This document shows positions 8,242-17,550 of a stretch of 64,000 nt of DNA, one piece after another. The stretch comes from Bradyrhizobium sp. LHD-71. GTDB lineage: Bacteria > Pseudomonadota > Alphaproteobacteria > Rhizobiales > Xanthobacteraceae. Position numbers and translations under genes: made by a program. Under the pieces are notes generated by a model. The model worked only from the letters and a program-made list of their open reading frames with translations, did not search any database and was not told the origin of the DNA. Each line of letters starts with the position of its first letter. Within the stretch, counting starts at the first letter, position 1. The stretch covers positions 109,676 to 173,675 of the forward strand of contig NZ_JAVIFX010000017.1 in the NCBI RefSeq assembly GCF_031157255.1, given 5' to 3'.

Positions 8242-8490
8242 GGAGACAGGTCCGCGGGTTCGATTGTGGAAGCGATGACCGAGCACCGGCTTCCTCCTCT
8301 GGTTCAACTTGAAGATAAGGAATCTTATCAAGACCAATTCGTGCGGGCAAGGCTGCGGCTCTGTCGGCATTGCGAGCCTGTCGCATTCGAAGTTTCAGGA
8401 CGAATGCCGTACAGCAAGTAGCTGACGTGCATGGCACGCACAGCGACCTTGCGAGCTTCCGCAATTCTCGGCGCTTCTGGTTCGCCGTCA

Positions 8491-8514
8491 GGCCGCGCAC
8501 GGTCGTGCGCGGCC
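8491..8514 (-). terminator. Probable terminator hairpin of nrdJ
   Basis: GGCCGCGCAC (8491-8500) and GTGCGCGGCC (8505-8514) form a perfect 10-bp stem with a four-base loop, 22 bases after the nrdJ stop. No T-run follows, so intrinsic termination would be imperfect. Confidence 0.6.
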
Positions 8515-8536
8515 GTCTTGCGCTTGTCGGCCGGCC

Positions 8537-11500
8537 TTACGAACAGCCCGTCGTGCTTCCGCAGGTGTCGCACTTCATGCAGGTGCCATTTCGCACCAGC
8601 GTGAAGTTTCCGCACTCGCCGCACATTTCGCCCTCGTAGCCTTTGGCCTTCGCCTCCGCGCGACGTTCGGCTTTCGACGGCTGGGCTTGCGGCTTGCTCC
8701 AGTTCAGCGTCTCGATTTTCTCCGTCGGCGACAGCTCGGTGTCGGGCTCAGCTTTCCGCGCAGTTGCGCCTTCCACCGTGTCGCTGCCGCGACCGCCGGC
8801 GAGGGCGGTGACACGGGCGCCGCCGCCTTGCGCGCCGCTTTCTGCTGCGGACGGCGAGGGCGAAGCCACGCCGCGCATGACCACAAGATTATCGGTGCGC
8901 GAGCGGGTGAGGCCCTTCGACAGATACTTGGTTGCGGTCGTGCCGTCCGGGGTCTTGCCTTCCTCGACGCCCTTGCCGAGCGCATCGAAGTTCGACTCGG
9001 TCGGGTCGACATGGGCGAGGTCGAACCTCGACATGTAGGAGACGGCGAGCTCCCGGAACACGTAGTCCAGGATCGAGGTGGCGTATTTGATCGAGTCGTT
9101 GCCTTGCACGGGGCCTGCAGGTTCGAAGCGGGTGAAGGTGAAGGCGTCGACATACTCTTCCAGCGGCACGCCGTACTGCAGGCCGAGCGAGACGGCGATC
9201 GCGAAGTTGTTGATGAAGGAGCGGAGTGCCGCGCCCTCCTTGTGCATGTCGATGAAGATCTCGCCGAGCCGGCCGTCGTCGTATTCGCCGGTGCGGAGAT
9301 AGACCTTGTGGCCGCCGACGACTGCCTTCTGGGTGTAGCCCTTGCGGCGGTCCGGCATCTTTTCGCGCTCGCGCAGCACCGTGACACGCTCGACGATCTT
9401 CTCGACCACACGCTCGGTGAGCTGGGTTGCACGCGCCGCCATCGGTTTCTCGAGGAACGCCTCGACGTCGTCCTCGTCATCCTCGTCGGCGATCAGTTGC
9501 GAATTCAGCGGCTGCGAGAGTTTGGAGCCGTCGCGATAGAGCGCGTTGGCCTTCAGTGCCAGCTTCCACGACAGCAGGTAGGCGGACTTGCAGTCCTCCA
9601 CCGTGGCGTCGTTCGGCATGTTGATGGTCTTGGAGATCGCACCCGAGATGAACGGCTGCGACGCCGCCATCATGCGGATGTGGCTCTCCACCGACAGGTA
9701 GCGCTTGCCGATCTTGCCGCAGGGGTTGGCGCAGTCGAACACCGCGTAGTGCTCAGGCTTCATGTGGGGGGCACCTTCCACCGTCATCGCGCCGCAGACG
9801 TGCACGTTGGCGGCCTCGATCTCACGCTTGGTGAAGCCGAGCGCTGCAAGCAGGTCGAAGTTCGGCGCGGACGAAACGTCAGGCCCGATGCCGAGCGTAT
9901 TCTGGATCACGTCCTCGCCGAGCGTCCACTTGTTGAAGGCGAACTTGATGTCGAACGCGGTCGGCAGCGCCTGTTCGACCTTGGCGATCAACTCGTCGGT
10001 GAAGCCTTTGGCCTTCAGCGTCGCGTGATTGATGCCGGGCGCGTTGGCGAGTGAGCCGTGGCCGACGGCATACGCCTCGATCTCGGCGATCTCGCTCTCG
10101 CGATAGCCGAGTCGGCGGAGCGCTTCGGGCACGGCGCGGTTGATGATCTTCCAGTAGCCGCCGCCGGCAAGCTTCTTGAACTTTACCAGCGCGAAGTCCG
10201 GCTCGATACCAGTGGTGTCGCAATCCATCACCAGGCCGATGGTGCCGGTCGGCGCGACGACGGTCGTCTGCGCGTTGCGGTAGCCGTTGCTCTGGCCGAG
10301 TTCCAGCGCCTTGTCCCAGGCTGCCTTTGCATGGGCGATCAGGTCTGGCTGCGGGCAGCTTGCGTGGTCGAGGGGCACCGGATTGACGGACAGCGCCTCA
10401 TAACCCGTGAGGTGGCCATGCGCCGCCCTGCGGTGGTTACGGATCACGCGCAGCATGTGCTGGGCGTTCTTCTTGTGACCAGGGAAGGGGCCAAGCTCCT
10501 TCGCCATCTCGGCCGACGTGGCATAAGCGGTGCCGGTCATGATCGCGGTCAACGCGCCGCAAAGCGCGCGGCCTTCCTTGGAGTCGTAGGGGAGCCCCAT
10601 GGTCATCAGGAGGCCGCCGATATTGGCGTAACCGAGACCGAGCGTGCGAAACTCATAGGAGAGCTCGGCGATCGCCTTCGACGGGAACTGCGCCATCATG
10701 ACCGAGATCTCGAGGACGATGGTCCAGAGCCGGCAGAGGTGCTCATAGGCATCGACGTCGAACCGGCGCGAGGCCGTGTCGTAGAAGTTGAGCAGGTTGG
10801 CCGATGCCAGGTTGCATGCGGTATCGTCGAGGAACATGTACTCCGAGCAAGGGTTCGATGCGCGGATGTCGCCGGACGCCTTGCAGGTGTGCCAGTCGTT
10901 CATCGCCGTGTTGAAGTGCAGGCCGGGGTCGGCGGACGCCCAGGCGGCGTAGCCGATCTTGTCCCACAGGTCGCGGGCCTTCAGCGTCTTGGCGATCTTC
11001 TTGTTGGTGCGGTTGACGAGATTCCAGTCGCCGTCCGTTTCCACCGCGCGCAGGAAATCGTCGCGCAGCGACACCGAGTTGTTGGAGTTCTGGCCCGAGA
11101 CAGTCAGATAGGCCTCGGAATCCCAATCGGTATCGTAGGTCGGGAAATCGATTTCCTTGTAGCCTTGCCTGGCGAACTGGATCACCCGCTTGATCATGTT
11201 GTCGCTGACGAGTGCCCGGCGCGCCAGCTTGATCTCGCGGCGCAGGGCCGGGTTCTTTTCGGGGTCGAAGCAGTCGTCGCCCGAGCCTTCGCAGTTCACG
11301 CAGGCCTTCAGGATCGCCTTCAGGTGCTTCTGGTTCAGTTTTGAGCCGGTGACGAGGGCCGCGACCTTCTGCTCCTCCTTCACCTTCCAGTCGATGTAGG
11401 TCTCGATGTCCGGGTGGTCGGCATCGACGACCACCATCTTGGCCGCCCGGCGGGTGGTGCCGCCGGACTTGATCGCGCCCGCGGCGCGGTCGCCGATCTT

Positions 11501-12274
11501 CAGGAAGCTCATCAGCCCGGACGAGCGGCCGCCGCCGGAGAGCCGCTCGCCCTCGCCACGCAGGCGCGAGAAGTTTGAGCCGGTGCCGGAGCCATACTTG
11601 AACAGCCGCGCCTCGCGTACCCAGAGGTCCATGATGCCGCCCTCGTTGACGAGGTCGTCTTCGATACCCTGGATGAAGCAGGCGTGCGGCTGCGGATGCT
11701 CGTAAGCCGACTTCGACTTGGTGAGTTTCCCGGTCTTGTAGTCGACGTAATAGTGGCCCTGGCCCGGGCCATCGACGCCATAGGCCCAATGCAGACCGGT
11801 GTTGAACCACTGCGGCGAATTCGGCGCGACCATCTGGTGGGCGAGCATGTAGCGCAATTCGTCATAGAAGGCGAAGGCGTCGTCTTCCGACGAGAAGTAG
11901 CCACCCTTCCAACCCCAGTAGGTCCAACAGCCGGCGAGCCGATCGAACACCTGCTTGGCGGAGCGCTCGCTGCCGAAACGCTCAGTCTCCGGCAGCGTCG
12001 CAAGCGCGTCGGTGTCGGCTACCGATCGCCACAGGAAGGAGGGGACGGTCTCCTCTTCGACTTTCTTCAGCGCCGCCGGCACTCCGGCCTTGCGGAAATA
12101 CTTCTGCGCCAGCACGTCGGAGGCAACCTGCGACCAGAAATCCGGCACCTCGACATTGTCGAGATGAAACACGATCGAGCCGTCCGGATTCTTGATCTCG
12201 CTGGTGGCCAGCCGAAATTGAGTTCCGGCGTAAGGTGATTCCCCTGCCTTGGTGTAGCGCCGTTCAATCCGCAT
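8537..12274 (-). CDS. nrdJ: Adenosylcobalamin-dependent ribonucleotide reductase (class II)
   Basis: This 1245-residue enzyme reduces ribonucleotides to deoxyribonucleotides using vitamin B12 in place of an iron-tyrosyl radical subunit, so it works with or without oxygen. Visible motifs are the first redox cysteine in PHACFIQG, the catalytic block [17 protein letters not shown], and the C-terminal zinc/redox cysteines in CGECGNF and [14 protein letters not shown] cysteine cluster [11 protein letters not shown] marks the long insert of large alphaproteobacterial NrdJ proteins. I placed the start at the ATG 12272-12274, where the conserved MRIERRYTK begins; the frame stays open to 12472 but that part is the leader. 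It is probably monocistronic, with a strong hairpin behind it and a long leader before it. Confidence 0.95.
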   Translation of the reverse strand: MRIERRYTKAGESPYAGTQFRLATSEIKNPDGSIVFHLDNVEVPDFWSQVASDVLAQKYFRKAGVPAALKKVEEETVPSFLWRSVADTDALATLPETERFGSERSAKQVFDRLAGCWTYWGWKGGYFSSEDDAFAFYDELRYMLAHQMVAPNSPQWFNTGLHWAYGVDGPGQGHYYVDYKTGKLTKSKSAYEHPQPHACFIQGIEDDLVNEGGIMDLWVREARLFKYGSGTGSNFSRLRGEGERLSGGGRSSGLMSFLKIGDRAAGAIKSGGTTRRAAKMVVVDADHPDIETYIDWKVKEEQKVAALVTGSKLNQKHLKAILKACVNCEGSGDDCFDPEKNPALRREIKLARRALVSDNMIKRVIQFARQGYKEIDFPTYDTDWDSEAYLTVSGQNSNNSVSLRDDFLRAVETDGDWNLVNRTNKKIAKTLKARDLWDKIGYAAWASADPGLHFNTAMNDWHTCKASGDIRASNPCSEYMFLDDTACNLASANLLNFYDTASRRFDVDAYEHLCRLWTIVLEISVMMAQFPSKAIAELSYEFRTLGLGYANIGGLLMTMGLPYDSKEGRALCGALTAIMTGTAYATSAEMAKELGPFPGHKKNAQHMLRVIRNHRRAAHGHLTGYEALSVNPVPLDHASCPQPDLIAHAKAAWDKALELGQSNGYRNAQTTVVAPTGTIGLVMDCDTTGIEPDFALVKFKKLAGGGYWKIINRAVPEALRRLGYRESEIAEIEAYAVGHGSLANAPGINHATLKAKGFTDELIAKVEQALPTAFDIKFAFNKWTLGEDVIQNTLGIGPDVSSAPNFDLLAALGFTKREIEAANVHVCGAMTVEGAPHMKPEHYAVFDCANPCGKIGKRYLSVESHIRMMAASQPFISGAISKTINMPNDATVEDCKSAYLLSWKLALKANALYRDGSKLSQPLNSQLIADEDDEDDVEAFLEKPMAARATQLTERVVEKIVERVTVLREREKMPDRRKGYTQKAVVGGHKVYLRTGEYDDGRLGEIFIDMHKEGAALRSFINNFAIAVSLGLQYGVPLEEYVDAFTFTRFEPAGPVQGNDSIKYATSILDYVFRELAVSYMSRFDLAHVDPTESNFDALGKGVEEGKTPDGTTATKYLSKGLTRSRTDNLVVMRGVASPSPSAAESGAQGGGARVTALAGGRGSDTVEGATARKAEPDTELSPTEKIETLNWSKPQAQPSKAERRAEAKAKGYEGEMCGECGNFTLVRNGTCMKCDTCGSTTGCS

Positions 12275-12740
12275 CGAAGTCGTGCCCCGTCCTTGCATCT
12301 GGCAATCCGTCCCGAGGGCGGACAACCGGCTATTTTCATTTACGACCCGTGTGCCGCTCGCTTCACGCCAGCCGGCAACGGGATCGTGGCTCTGCCGGTG
12401 GCCCGGCCTGTCCTTCGCAGGGCTTGATTGGCAAAAGCGGAAGCCGCTTTGCCAAAGGCCTTGCTCCGTCAACGCCCCTTAACTGTTTTTTGCGCCCTGA
12501 GAGCTTGCCGGTTCCGCATCCGAAAAGCCGTCGGGCCAACTCAGCGCACACCGGGAGCCCGGGTCTGAAAGAGGCAGACAAACCCTCATCCGCTGCCTCA
12601 ACGGGCTCGGCGGAGTGGGTGGGTGCAGACCCGTTTCAGGAGAGCGCCCGGCGAACCTCAAAACCACTCGCGCCGAACAGGCCGAACCTACGACTATCCG
12701 TTTGCGCCCGTCAAGCAGTAGTGCGATTTCCTGAATCAAA
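12275..12740 (-). other. Long structured leader of nrdJ, no gene
   Basis: This stretch before nrdJ has no credible gene. Read on the minus strand it is rich in inverted repeats. The strongest is a hairpin at 12428-12455 with arms CCGCTTTGCCAA and TTGGCAAAAGCGG, one bulged base and an AAG loop. Others are GAGGCAG/CTGCCTC near 12544-12600 and AACGGG/CCCGTT near 12597-12632. It does not contain the conserved core of a cobalamin riboswitch. If transcription starts near the AT-rich block at 12741, nrdJ would have a leader of about 450 bases. Between 12755 and 12924 I see nothing else. Confidence 0.45.
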
Positions 12741-12754
12741 TACTAAATATGGTG
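12741..12754 (-). promoter_or_regulatory. NrdR-box-like site upstream of nrdJ
   Basis: On the minus strand the site reads CACCATATTTAGTA, matching 11 of 14 positions of the NrdR box core CACTATATATAGTG. NrdR represses ribonucleotide reductase genes when dATP is plentiful. The site is in the only AT-rich block of the region. A second tandem box, usual at a spacing of about three helical turns, was not found, which lowers confidence. Confidence 0.45.
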
Positions 12755-12924
12755 GAACTTGGGGAAAACCAGGGGGCAAACCGCGTCCTGATTGGAGCCA
12801 AGTATCAGTGAGTCCTCATGGATTCGGAAGCGCAAAAATTGTTTGGATGCGATCCTTCCTTCGACTGCTCCCGCTCTTCACAGGCAAAGTTTTTATTGTT
12901 GGTGAGGGGTTGTCTTGGGGAGAC

Positions 12925-14065
12925 TCAGGCGTGCTCCCGGCGCCACTGCCGCTGGGAGCTGTCTTTGCTTTCGGTGACCTCCGGGATCGCATCGTAAAGG
13001 CGCGGGCCCATCTGCATGTCTGCGCGTTCTTTGGGCAGAGCCTCCGGCATTTCGGAGCGCAGGAAGGCCACCAGTTTCTCGCGCACCTCGCAGCGCAAGT
13101 CCCAGGACCGCGAGGAATTGCGGGCGCTGGCCAGTGCCCTGAGCTCCATCGTTCGTGAATTCGTATCGGTGACCTGCAGGTTGACGACGATGCAGCTTCG
13201 ATTCGCGCAGGATCTGCTTCAGCCGTTCGCGAATCTTTTCCACATCGGCGGAGTAGTCCACATGCAGGATGACGGAGCCGATCAGCGAGGTGCTCTCGCG
13301 AGTCCAGTTCTGAAACGGCTTTTCGATGAAATAGGCGAGGGGCACCACCATCCGCCGCCAATCCCAAAGCCGGATGACCACATAGGTTGAGGTGATTTCC
13401 TCGACCCAGCCCCACTCGTTCTCGACGATGACCGCATCTTCGATGCGGATCGGCTGGGTGACAGCGATCTGCACGCCGGCGATGAGGTTGCTCAGCACCG
13501 AGCGAGCGGCGAGACCGACGATGACACCCGCCGCGCCAGCCGATGCGAACAGGCTGAGGCCGTATTGCCGGACGGAATCGAACGTCATCAGTGCCGTCGC
13601 CACCGCAATGATGACGATCAGCGAGTCGGCCACGCGCTTGAACACGCGCACCTGTGTGACGTGCTTACGGGCCAGAAGGTTGTCATCGACGTCGACGCGA
13701 TAGCGCTGCAGATACCGTCCGGCCCCCATGTCGACGGCGCGCGTCGCAATCCAGCCGACCAGCGCGATGCAGATCACGACCATCAACTGGATGAGACCGT
13801 TGCGGATTTGATCGTCGAGCGGCGCCAGCGGCAACACCATTGCCGCCGCCGCGACGCCCATGGCGATGCGGCTCGGCTCGCGTGTCCGCTCAAGAATCGT
13901 CAACCACAACGAGCGGCGCGGGCCGATAACTCGTCGCACAAAAGTGACGACGACATGATGCACGACCAGTGCCAGGCAGACGGCGAATGCGACCAGTCCG
14001 AGACCAACGATCCAGTGGGGAATCCAACTCAAGGCCCATTCGACATCCTCCAGCACATCCACCAT
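12925..14065 (-). pseudogene. MscS-family mechanosensitive channel with a frameshift
   Basis: The first 290 or so residues are a clear MscS-type channel: several membrane segments, the pore region with the block GLAARSVLSNLIAGVQIAV, and the beta domain with IEDAVIVENEWGWVEEI. Near 13185-13197 the family sequence leaves this frame: after ILRESKL the expected continuation (VVNLQVTDT, then MELRALASARNSSRSWDLRCEVREK) is read in another frame that ends at 12925. The WDG motif usual at this point is absent, so a short deletion of about 8 bases fits. Read without correction, the protein gains an unrelated tail ending at 12893. It is either a broken channel gene or a sequencing error. Confidence 0.78.
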
Positions 14066-14445
14066 CCGCAGTTCCGCTCGCTTGACAGTTCAACAAGCGG
14101 ACGTAACGCCGTGCGCTGCAAAAGGATCGTGCGCGTCTTTGCAAGTCGTCGTTGCATGCACTGCGAAGCAGCGGACGTCGACACCCTTGTGGCAGACAGC
14201 GACGTGGGTTCGGGTGTGGCGCTCGTGACCACGCCGCTGCATGAGGGTCTTCGTTCAAGCGATTGAATTTATTGCGTTAAGCTCTTCATCCATTTGCCGA
14301 TGGTCGAATGCCGAAATTGCGGTCATTGTAATTGCCGATTCTCACCCATTGTCCTCGCGAGTCGGGGATCAGTCTTCCGGAGCATCAGCGCTGATCCGCA
14401 AACGCTGCGGTCTCTGGATGTGTGGCTGTTTCGCGGCGGTCAGCG
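14066..14445. other. Divergent intergenic region without a gene
   Basis: The 380 bases separate the leftward MscS gene from the rightward DMT exporter. I see no convincing ORF, RNA or terminator. A TTGACA at about 14083 and an inverted repeat CGCTTG/CAAGCG around it are the only marks, and neither is backed by a good -10 box. Confidence 0.4.
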
Positions 14446-15321
14446 ATGAACAATAAGATCTCCGCAAGCGGCCTTGCGTTCCTGCTCGTGACGTCGATCG
14501 GCTGGGGCGTGAACTGGCCGATCATGAAATACGTGCTGGCACAGTGGCCGCCGCTGTCGGCGCGCGGATGGACTGGCGTCGCGGGTGCGGTGGCTTTGGC
14601 GCTCTACGCGTTTGCACGGGGCATCTCCTTGCGGGTCCCGCGAGACCAGTGGCTGTGGCTCGTGATCTCCGCCGTGCTCAACGTGTCGCTGTGGATGGCG
14701 GTGATGGGCTATGCGCTCGTCTTCGTGACGGCGAGCGAAGGCGCCGTCATCGCCTACACCATGCCCGTGTGGACTGCGCTGCTGGCCTGGCCTTTGCTCG
14801 GTGAGCGGCTGACATGGACGCGCGTGATCGCGCTTGCGATGGCGTTCGCCGGTCTGGTATCGCTGCTGGGCGGCAACGAGATGTCGGCCGGCATCGCCAA
14901 GCTGCCCGGCGTGCTGCTGGCGCTGGGCGGCGCCATCGGATTTGCGCTCGGCACGATCCTGCTGAAGAAACGGCCTCTGCGATTGCCCGGGGCGACTGCC
15001 GCGGCTTGGCAGATTGGCATCGGCTGCGCGCCGGTAGCTCTCGCCGGGTTGATCTTTGAGCGTCCCGAGGCTTCGACGTTGACGAGCGGCGGCTGGGCCG
15101 CGCTGGCCTACATGACGTTCGGGCAGTTCTGTATCGCCTACGTCTGCTGGTTTGCAGCCCTTGAACGTCTGCCTGTGTCAATCGCGGCAATCGGTACGAC
15201 GCTGGTGCCGGTGATCGGCGTCCTCGTGTCTGCCGTGGCTCTGCATGAGCCGCTCGGCCCGGCGCAGATCGCGGCGCTGTTGCTCACGGTGGGCGGCGTG
15301 GCGCTGGCGGCGCGGTCTTGA
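14446..15321 (+). CDS. DMT-superfamily (EamA) exporter
   Basis: This 291-residue inner-membrane protein has about ten hydrophobic segments in two EamA repeats. The first repeat contains GWGVNWPIMKY and the block AVIAYTMPVWTALLAWPLLGERLTW; the second contains the matching ALHEPLGPAQIAALLL. Members export amino acids, metabolites or drugs; the substrate is not predictable. The ATG at 14446 starts the first membrane segment correctly, with only a weak GGCGG before it. It stands alone in front of the XRE-SulP pair. Confidence 0.88.
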   Translation: MNNKISASGLAFLLVTSIGWGVNWPIMKYVLAQWPPLSARGWTGVAGAVALALYAFARGISLRVPRDQWLWLVISAVLNVSLWMAVMGYALVFVTASEGAVIAYTMPVWTALLAWPLLGERLTWTRVIALAMAFAGLVSLLGGNEMSAGIAKLPGVLLALGGAIGFALGTILLKKRPLRLPGATAAAWQIGIGCAPVALAGLIFERPEASTLTSGGWAALAYMTFGQFCIAYVCWFAALERLPVSIAAIGTTLVPVIGVLVSAVALHEPLGPAQIAALLLTVGGVALAARS

Positions 15322-15338
15322 TGACCAGAAATCAATTA

Positions 15339-15375
15339 TGATGTTTTTGACATCAGTATGAGTGTCTTATATATG
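15339..15375 (+). promoter_or_regulatory. Promoter of the XRE-SulP unit with overlapping inverted repeat
   Basis: TTGACA at 15347-15352 and TATATG at 15370-15375 are spaced by 17 bases. The inverted repeat TGATGT (15339-15344) and ACATCA (15350-15355) with a five-base spacer covers the -35 box, which suits an autoregulatory operator for the XRE protein that follows. A GAGGAAGG ribosome binding site lies at 15387-15394. Confidence 0.6.
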
Positions 15376-15404
15376 CATAATCACGTGAGGAAGGTAAGTT
15401 CTGC

Positions 15405-15686
15405 ATGATTACGGCCGCCCAGATGCGAGCTGCCCGCGCGCTTCTCGGTATCGATCAAAAGAAGTTGGCCGAGCTTTCCGGCGTATCGCTGCCAACCATC
15501 CAGAGAATGGAGGCCAGCGAAGGCAATGTCCGCGGTGTGATCGACTCGCTCATCAAGGTGGTGGGGGCGCTCGAAGCCAGCGGGATCGAGCTCATCGGAG
15601 ACAATGCCCGCAGCGAAGGCGGTGGGCGCGGGGTCAGGTTGAAGCAGGCGGCACCGCCCACTGAGAGCGCTCCGCCGGCGAAATGA
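15405..15686 (+). CDS. XRE-family helix-turn-helix regulator
   Basis: This 93-residue protein is a single Cro/C1-type DNA-binding domain: the segment DQKKLAELSGVSLPTIQRME (about residues 17-37) is the helix-turn-helix. The C-terminal third is low-complexity and has no ligand domain. The start has a good GAGGAAGG. It is followed 36 bases later by the SulP transporter, which it probably regulates; the palindrome over its own promoter points to autoregulation. Confidence 0.85.
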   Translation: MITAAQMRAARALLGIDQKKLAELSGVSLPTIQRMEASEGNVRGVIDSLIKVVGALEASGIELIGDNARSEGGGRGVRLKQAAPPTESAPPAK

Positions 15687-15722
15687 GTGAACGATAGGCG
15701 GCACCAGGACGGTGGGTCAGAG

Positions 15723-17444
15723 ATGGACGGCGTAGTTAGAAAGCAGGCCCTCGCCCCGACGTTCGGAGAACTCTTTGCGCCGAAGCTCCTCACCGTTCTG
15801 AAAGAAGGCTACGCGCGTTCGGATCTGCGCTCGGACATCGTCGCTGGGCTGACAGTTGCGATTGTCGCTTTGCCGCTCTCGATGGCGATCGCGATCGCGT
15901 CGGGAACGACGCCGGACCGTGGGCTGTACACGGCCATCGTCGGCGGTTTCCTGGTGTCCGCGCTTGGCGGAAGCCGTTTTCAGATCGGCGGACCCGCGGG
16001 TGCCTTCATCGTGCTGGTGTCGGCGACAGTTGCCCGCCACGGCATCGACGGGCTGATCCTCGCAACGATGCTGTCAGGGATCATCCTGATTGCAACCGGA
16101 TATCTTCGGCTCGGCACCTACATCAAATTCATTCCGTATCCGGTGACGGTCGGCTTCACGGCGGGGATCGCAGTCATCATTTTTGCGAGCCAGCTTCGCG
16201 ACCTGCTTGGCCTGACACTCAGCGGCAAGGAGCCCGGGGAACTGCTGCCGAAGCTTGTCGCGCTGACGCACGCATGGCCGACGATCAACATCGCTGCTGT
16301 CGCTGTCGCCGTCGCGACCGTTGCGATCATTCAGGGCTTCAAGAAGTTCCGGCCCGGATGGCCAGGCATGCTTATCGCGGTTGCCGTGGCAGCACTGGCG
16401 ACCGCGCTCCTCAACTTGCCGGTTGAGACCATCGGAACACGTTTCGGCGGGATTCCGCGGACGCTGCCGGTGCCGATGCTGCCGGACATATCGCTGGCGA
16501 AGGTTCAGGCCGTACTGCCCGATGCAATCGCGTTCGCGCTGCTGGGTGCCATCGAGTCGCTCCTGTCGGCTGTTGTCGCGGACGGCATGACCGGGCGGCG
16601 CCATCGCTCGAACTGCGAGCTTGTCGGCCAGGGCTTTGCCAATATTGGCTCGGCGTTGTTCGGCGGCATCTGCGTCACCGGGACGATCGCGCGAACGGCC
16701 ACCAACGTGCGCGCAGGCGCGCGCGGGCCGATGGCCGGCATGTTGCATTCGCTGTTTCTGCTGCTGTTCATGCTGGTGGCGGCACCCTTGGCCGGCTACA
16801 TCCCGCTGGCGGCGCTCGCCGCGGTGCTGGCCGTCGTCGCCTGGAACATGGCCGAGCGGCGTGAGTTTGCTGTCCTGCTGCGCTCGTCGTGGGGCGACGC
16901 CGTCGTCTTGCTGTCGACCTTTCTGCTGACGATCTTCCGCGACCTGACCGAAGGCATTCTTGTCGGCTTTGCGCTCGGCGCGGTGCTTTTCATCAACCGG
17001 ATGGCGCAGGCAACCAGCATCGAAGCTCACGCGCCGCTGGTGGCGGAGGACAAGCCGGACCTGCAGAACGGTGATCGTACCAACTATGATCCTTCGCTCG
17101 CGACAAATCCGGACGTTGTCGTCTATCGGATCACGGGCGCGTTCTTCTTTGGCGCGGCTTCGACCGTCGGCGCGGTGCTGGATCGCATCGCCGACCATCG
17201 AAGATCATTCGTCCTGGACTTCTCGGCGGTGCCTTTCCTGGATTCGACTGCGGCCAAGACGATTTTCGGTATGGCGCAATCGGCAAAGCGCCACGGCATG
17301 CGCGTCACGATCAGCGGCGCGAGCGTCGCCGTGCGACGCGAGCTCATCAACCATGGGGTAAAGCGTCCTCTGGTCACTTATGCGGCGAGCATCACGCATG
17401 CGATGAAGGATCTGCAGCCGCCGCAAGGTAGGGAAGACAAGTGA
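15723..17444 (+). CDS. SulP-family anion transporter with STAS domain
   Basis: The 573-residue protein has 10-12 membrane segments, starting with the SulP signature around IVAGLTVAIVALPLSMAIAI and GGSRFQIGGPAGAFI. The C-terminal STAS domain (about the last 110 residues) carries the strand-loop FVLDFSAVPFLDSTAAK. SulP proteins carry sulfate, bicarbonate or dicarboxylates, usually with sodium or protons; the substrate here is open. I use the ATG at 15723 after GGTGGG; a GTG at 15687, directly behind the XRE stop, would add 12 residues. It is probably co-transcribed with the XRE gene. Confidence 0.92.
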   Translation: MDGVVRKQALAPTFGELFAPKLLTVLKEGYARSDLRSDIVAGLTVAIVALPLSMAIAIASGTTPDRGLYTAIVGGFLVSALGGSRFQIGGPAGAFIVLVSATVARHGIDGLILATMLSGIILIATGYLRLGTYIKFIPYPVTVGFTAGIAVIIFASQLRDLLGLTLSGKEPGELLPKLVALTHAWPTINIAAVAVAVATVAIIQGFKKFRPGWPGMLIAVAVAALATALLNLPVETIGTRFGGIPRTLPVPMLPDISLAKVQAVLPDAIAFALLGAIESLLSAVVADGMTGRRHRSNCELVGQGFANIGSALFGGICVTGTIARTATNVRAGARGPMAGMLHSLFLLLFMLVAAPLAGYIPLAALAAVLAVVAWNMAERREFAVLLRSSWGDAVVLLSTFLLTIFRDLTEGILVGFALGAVLFINRMAQATSIEAHAPLVAEDKPDLQNGDRTNYDPSLATNPDVVVYRITGAFFFGAASTVGAVLDRIADHRRSFVLDFSAVPFLDSTAAKTIFGMAQSAKRHGMRVTISGASVAVRRELINHGVKRPLVTYAASITHAMKDLQPPQGREDK

Positions 17445-17500
17445 CGTCAGAACAGGCCCACCTCTTTCCGATCGATTGACATGCGCTCGCGCAAAAAGAG

Positions 17501-17522
17501 GCCGGCGCCTTTCGGCGCCGGC
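17501..17522 (-). terminator. Intrinsic terminator between convergent genes
   Basis: GCCGGCGCC (17501-17509) and GGCGCCGGC (17514-17522) form a perfect 9-bp stem with a TTTC loop. On the minus strand it is followed by CTCTTTTT, so it ends transcripts of the BA14K gene; it may also stop the SulP transcript from the other side. Confidence 0.85.
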
Positions 17523-17550
17523 GTGTCTTAATCGAAATCCCGGTTACGAT

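Noticed and set aside
8203..8421. Small plus-strand frame of 72 codons between ABC-F gene and nrdJ
   Set aside because: No ribosome binding site, codon use unlike the neighbours, overlaps leader hairpins.
10058..11344. Long plus-strand frame of 428 codons opposite nrdJ
   Set aside because: It lies fully inside nrdJ on the other strand and arises from high third-position G+C; no domain or ribosome binding site.
12483..12504. Sequence like the end of a glycine riboswitch (CTCTCAGG then GC-AAAAAACAG) before nrdJ
   Set aside because: The other conserved glycine-aptamer blocks are missing, and nrdJ is not a glycine gene.
12275..12924. Cobalamin riboswitch before nrdJ
   Set aside because: No B12-box or conserved core such as GCCCCCGCAACTG; a B12-using enzyme would also not be expected to be switched off by B12.
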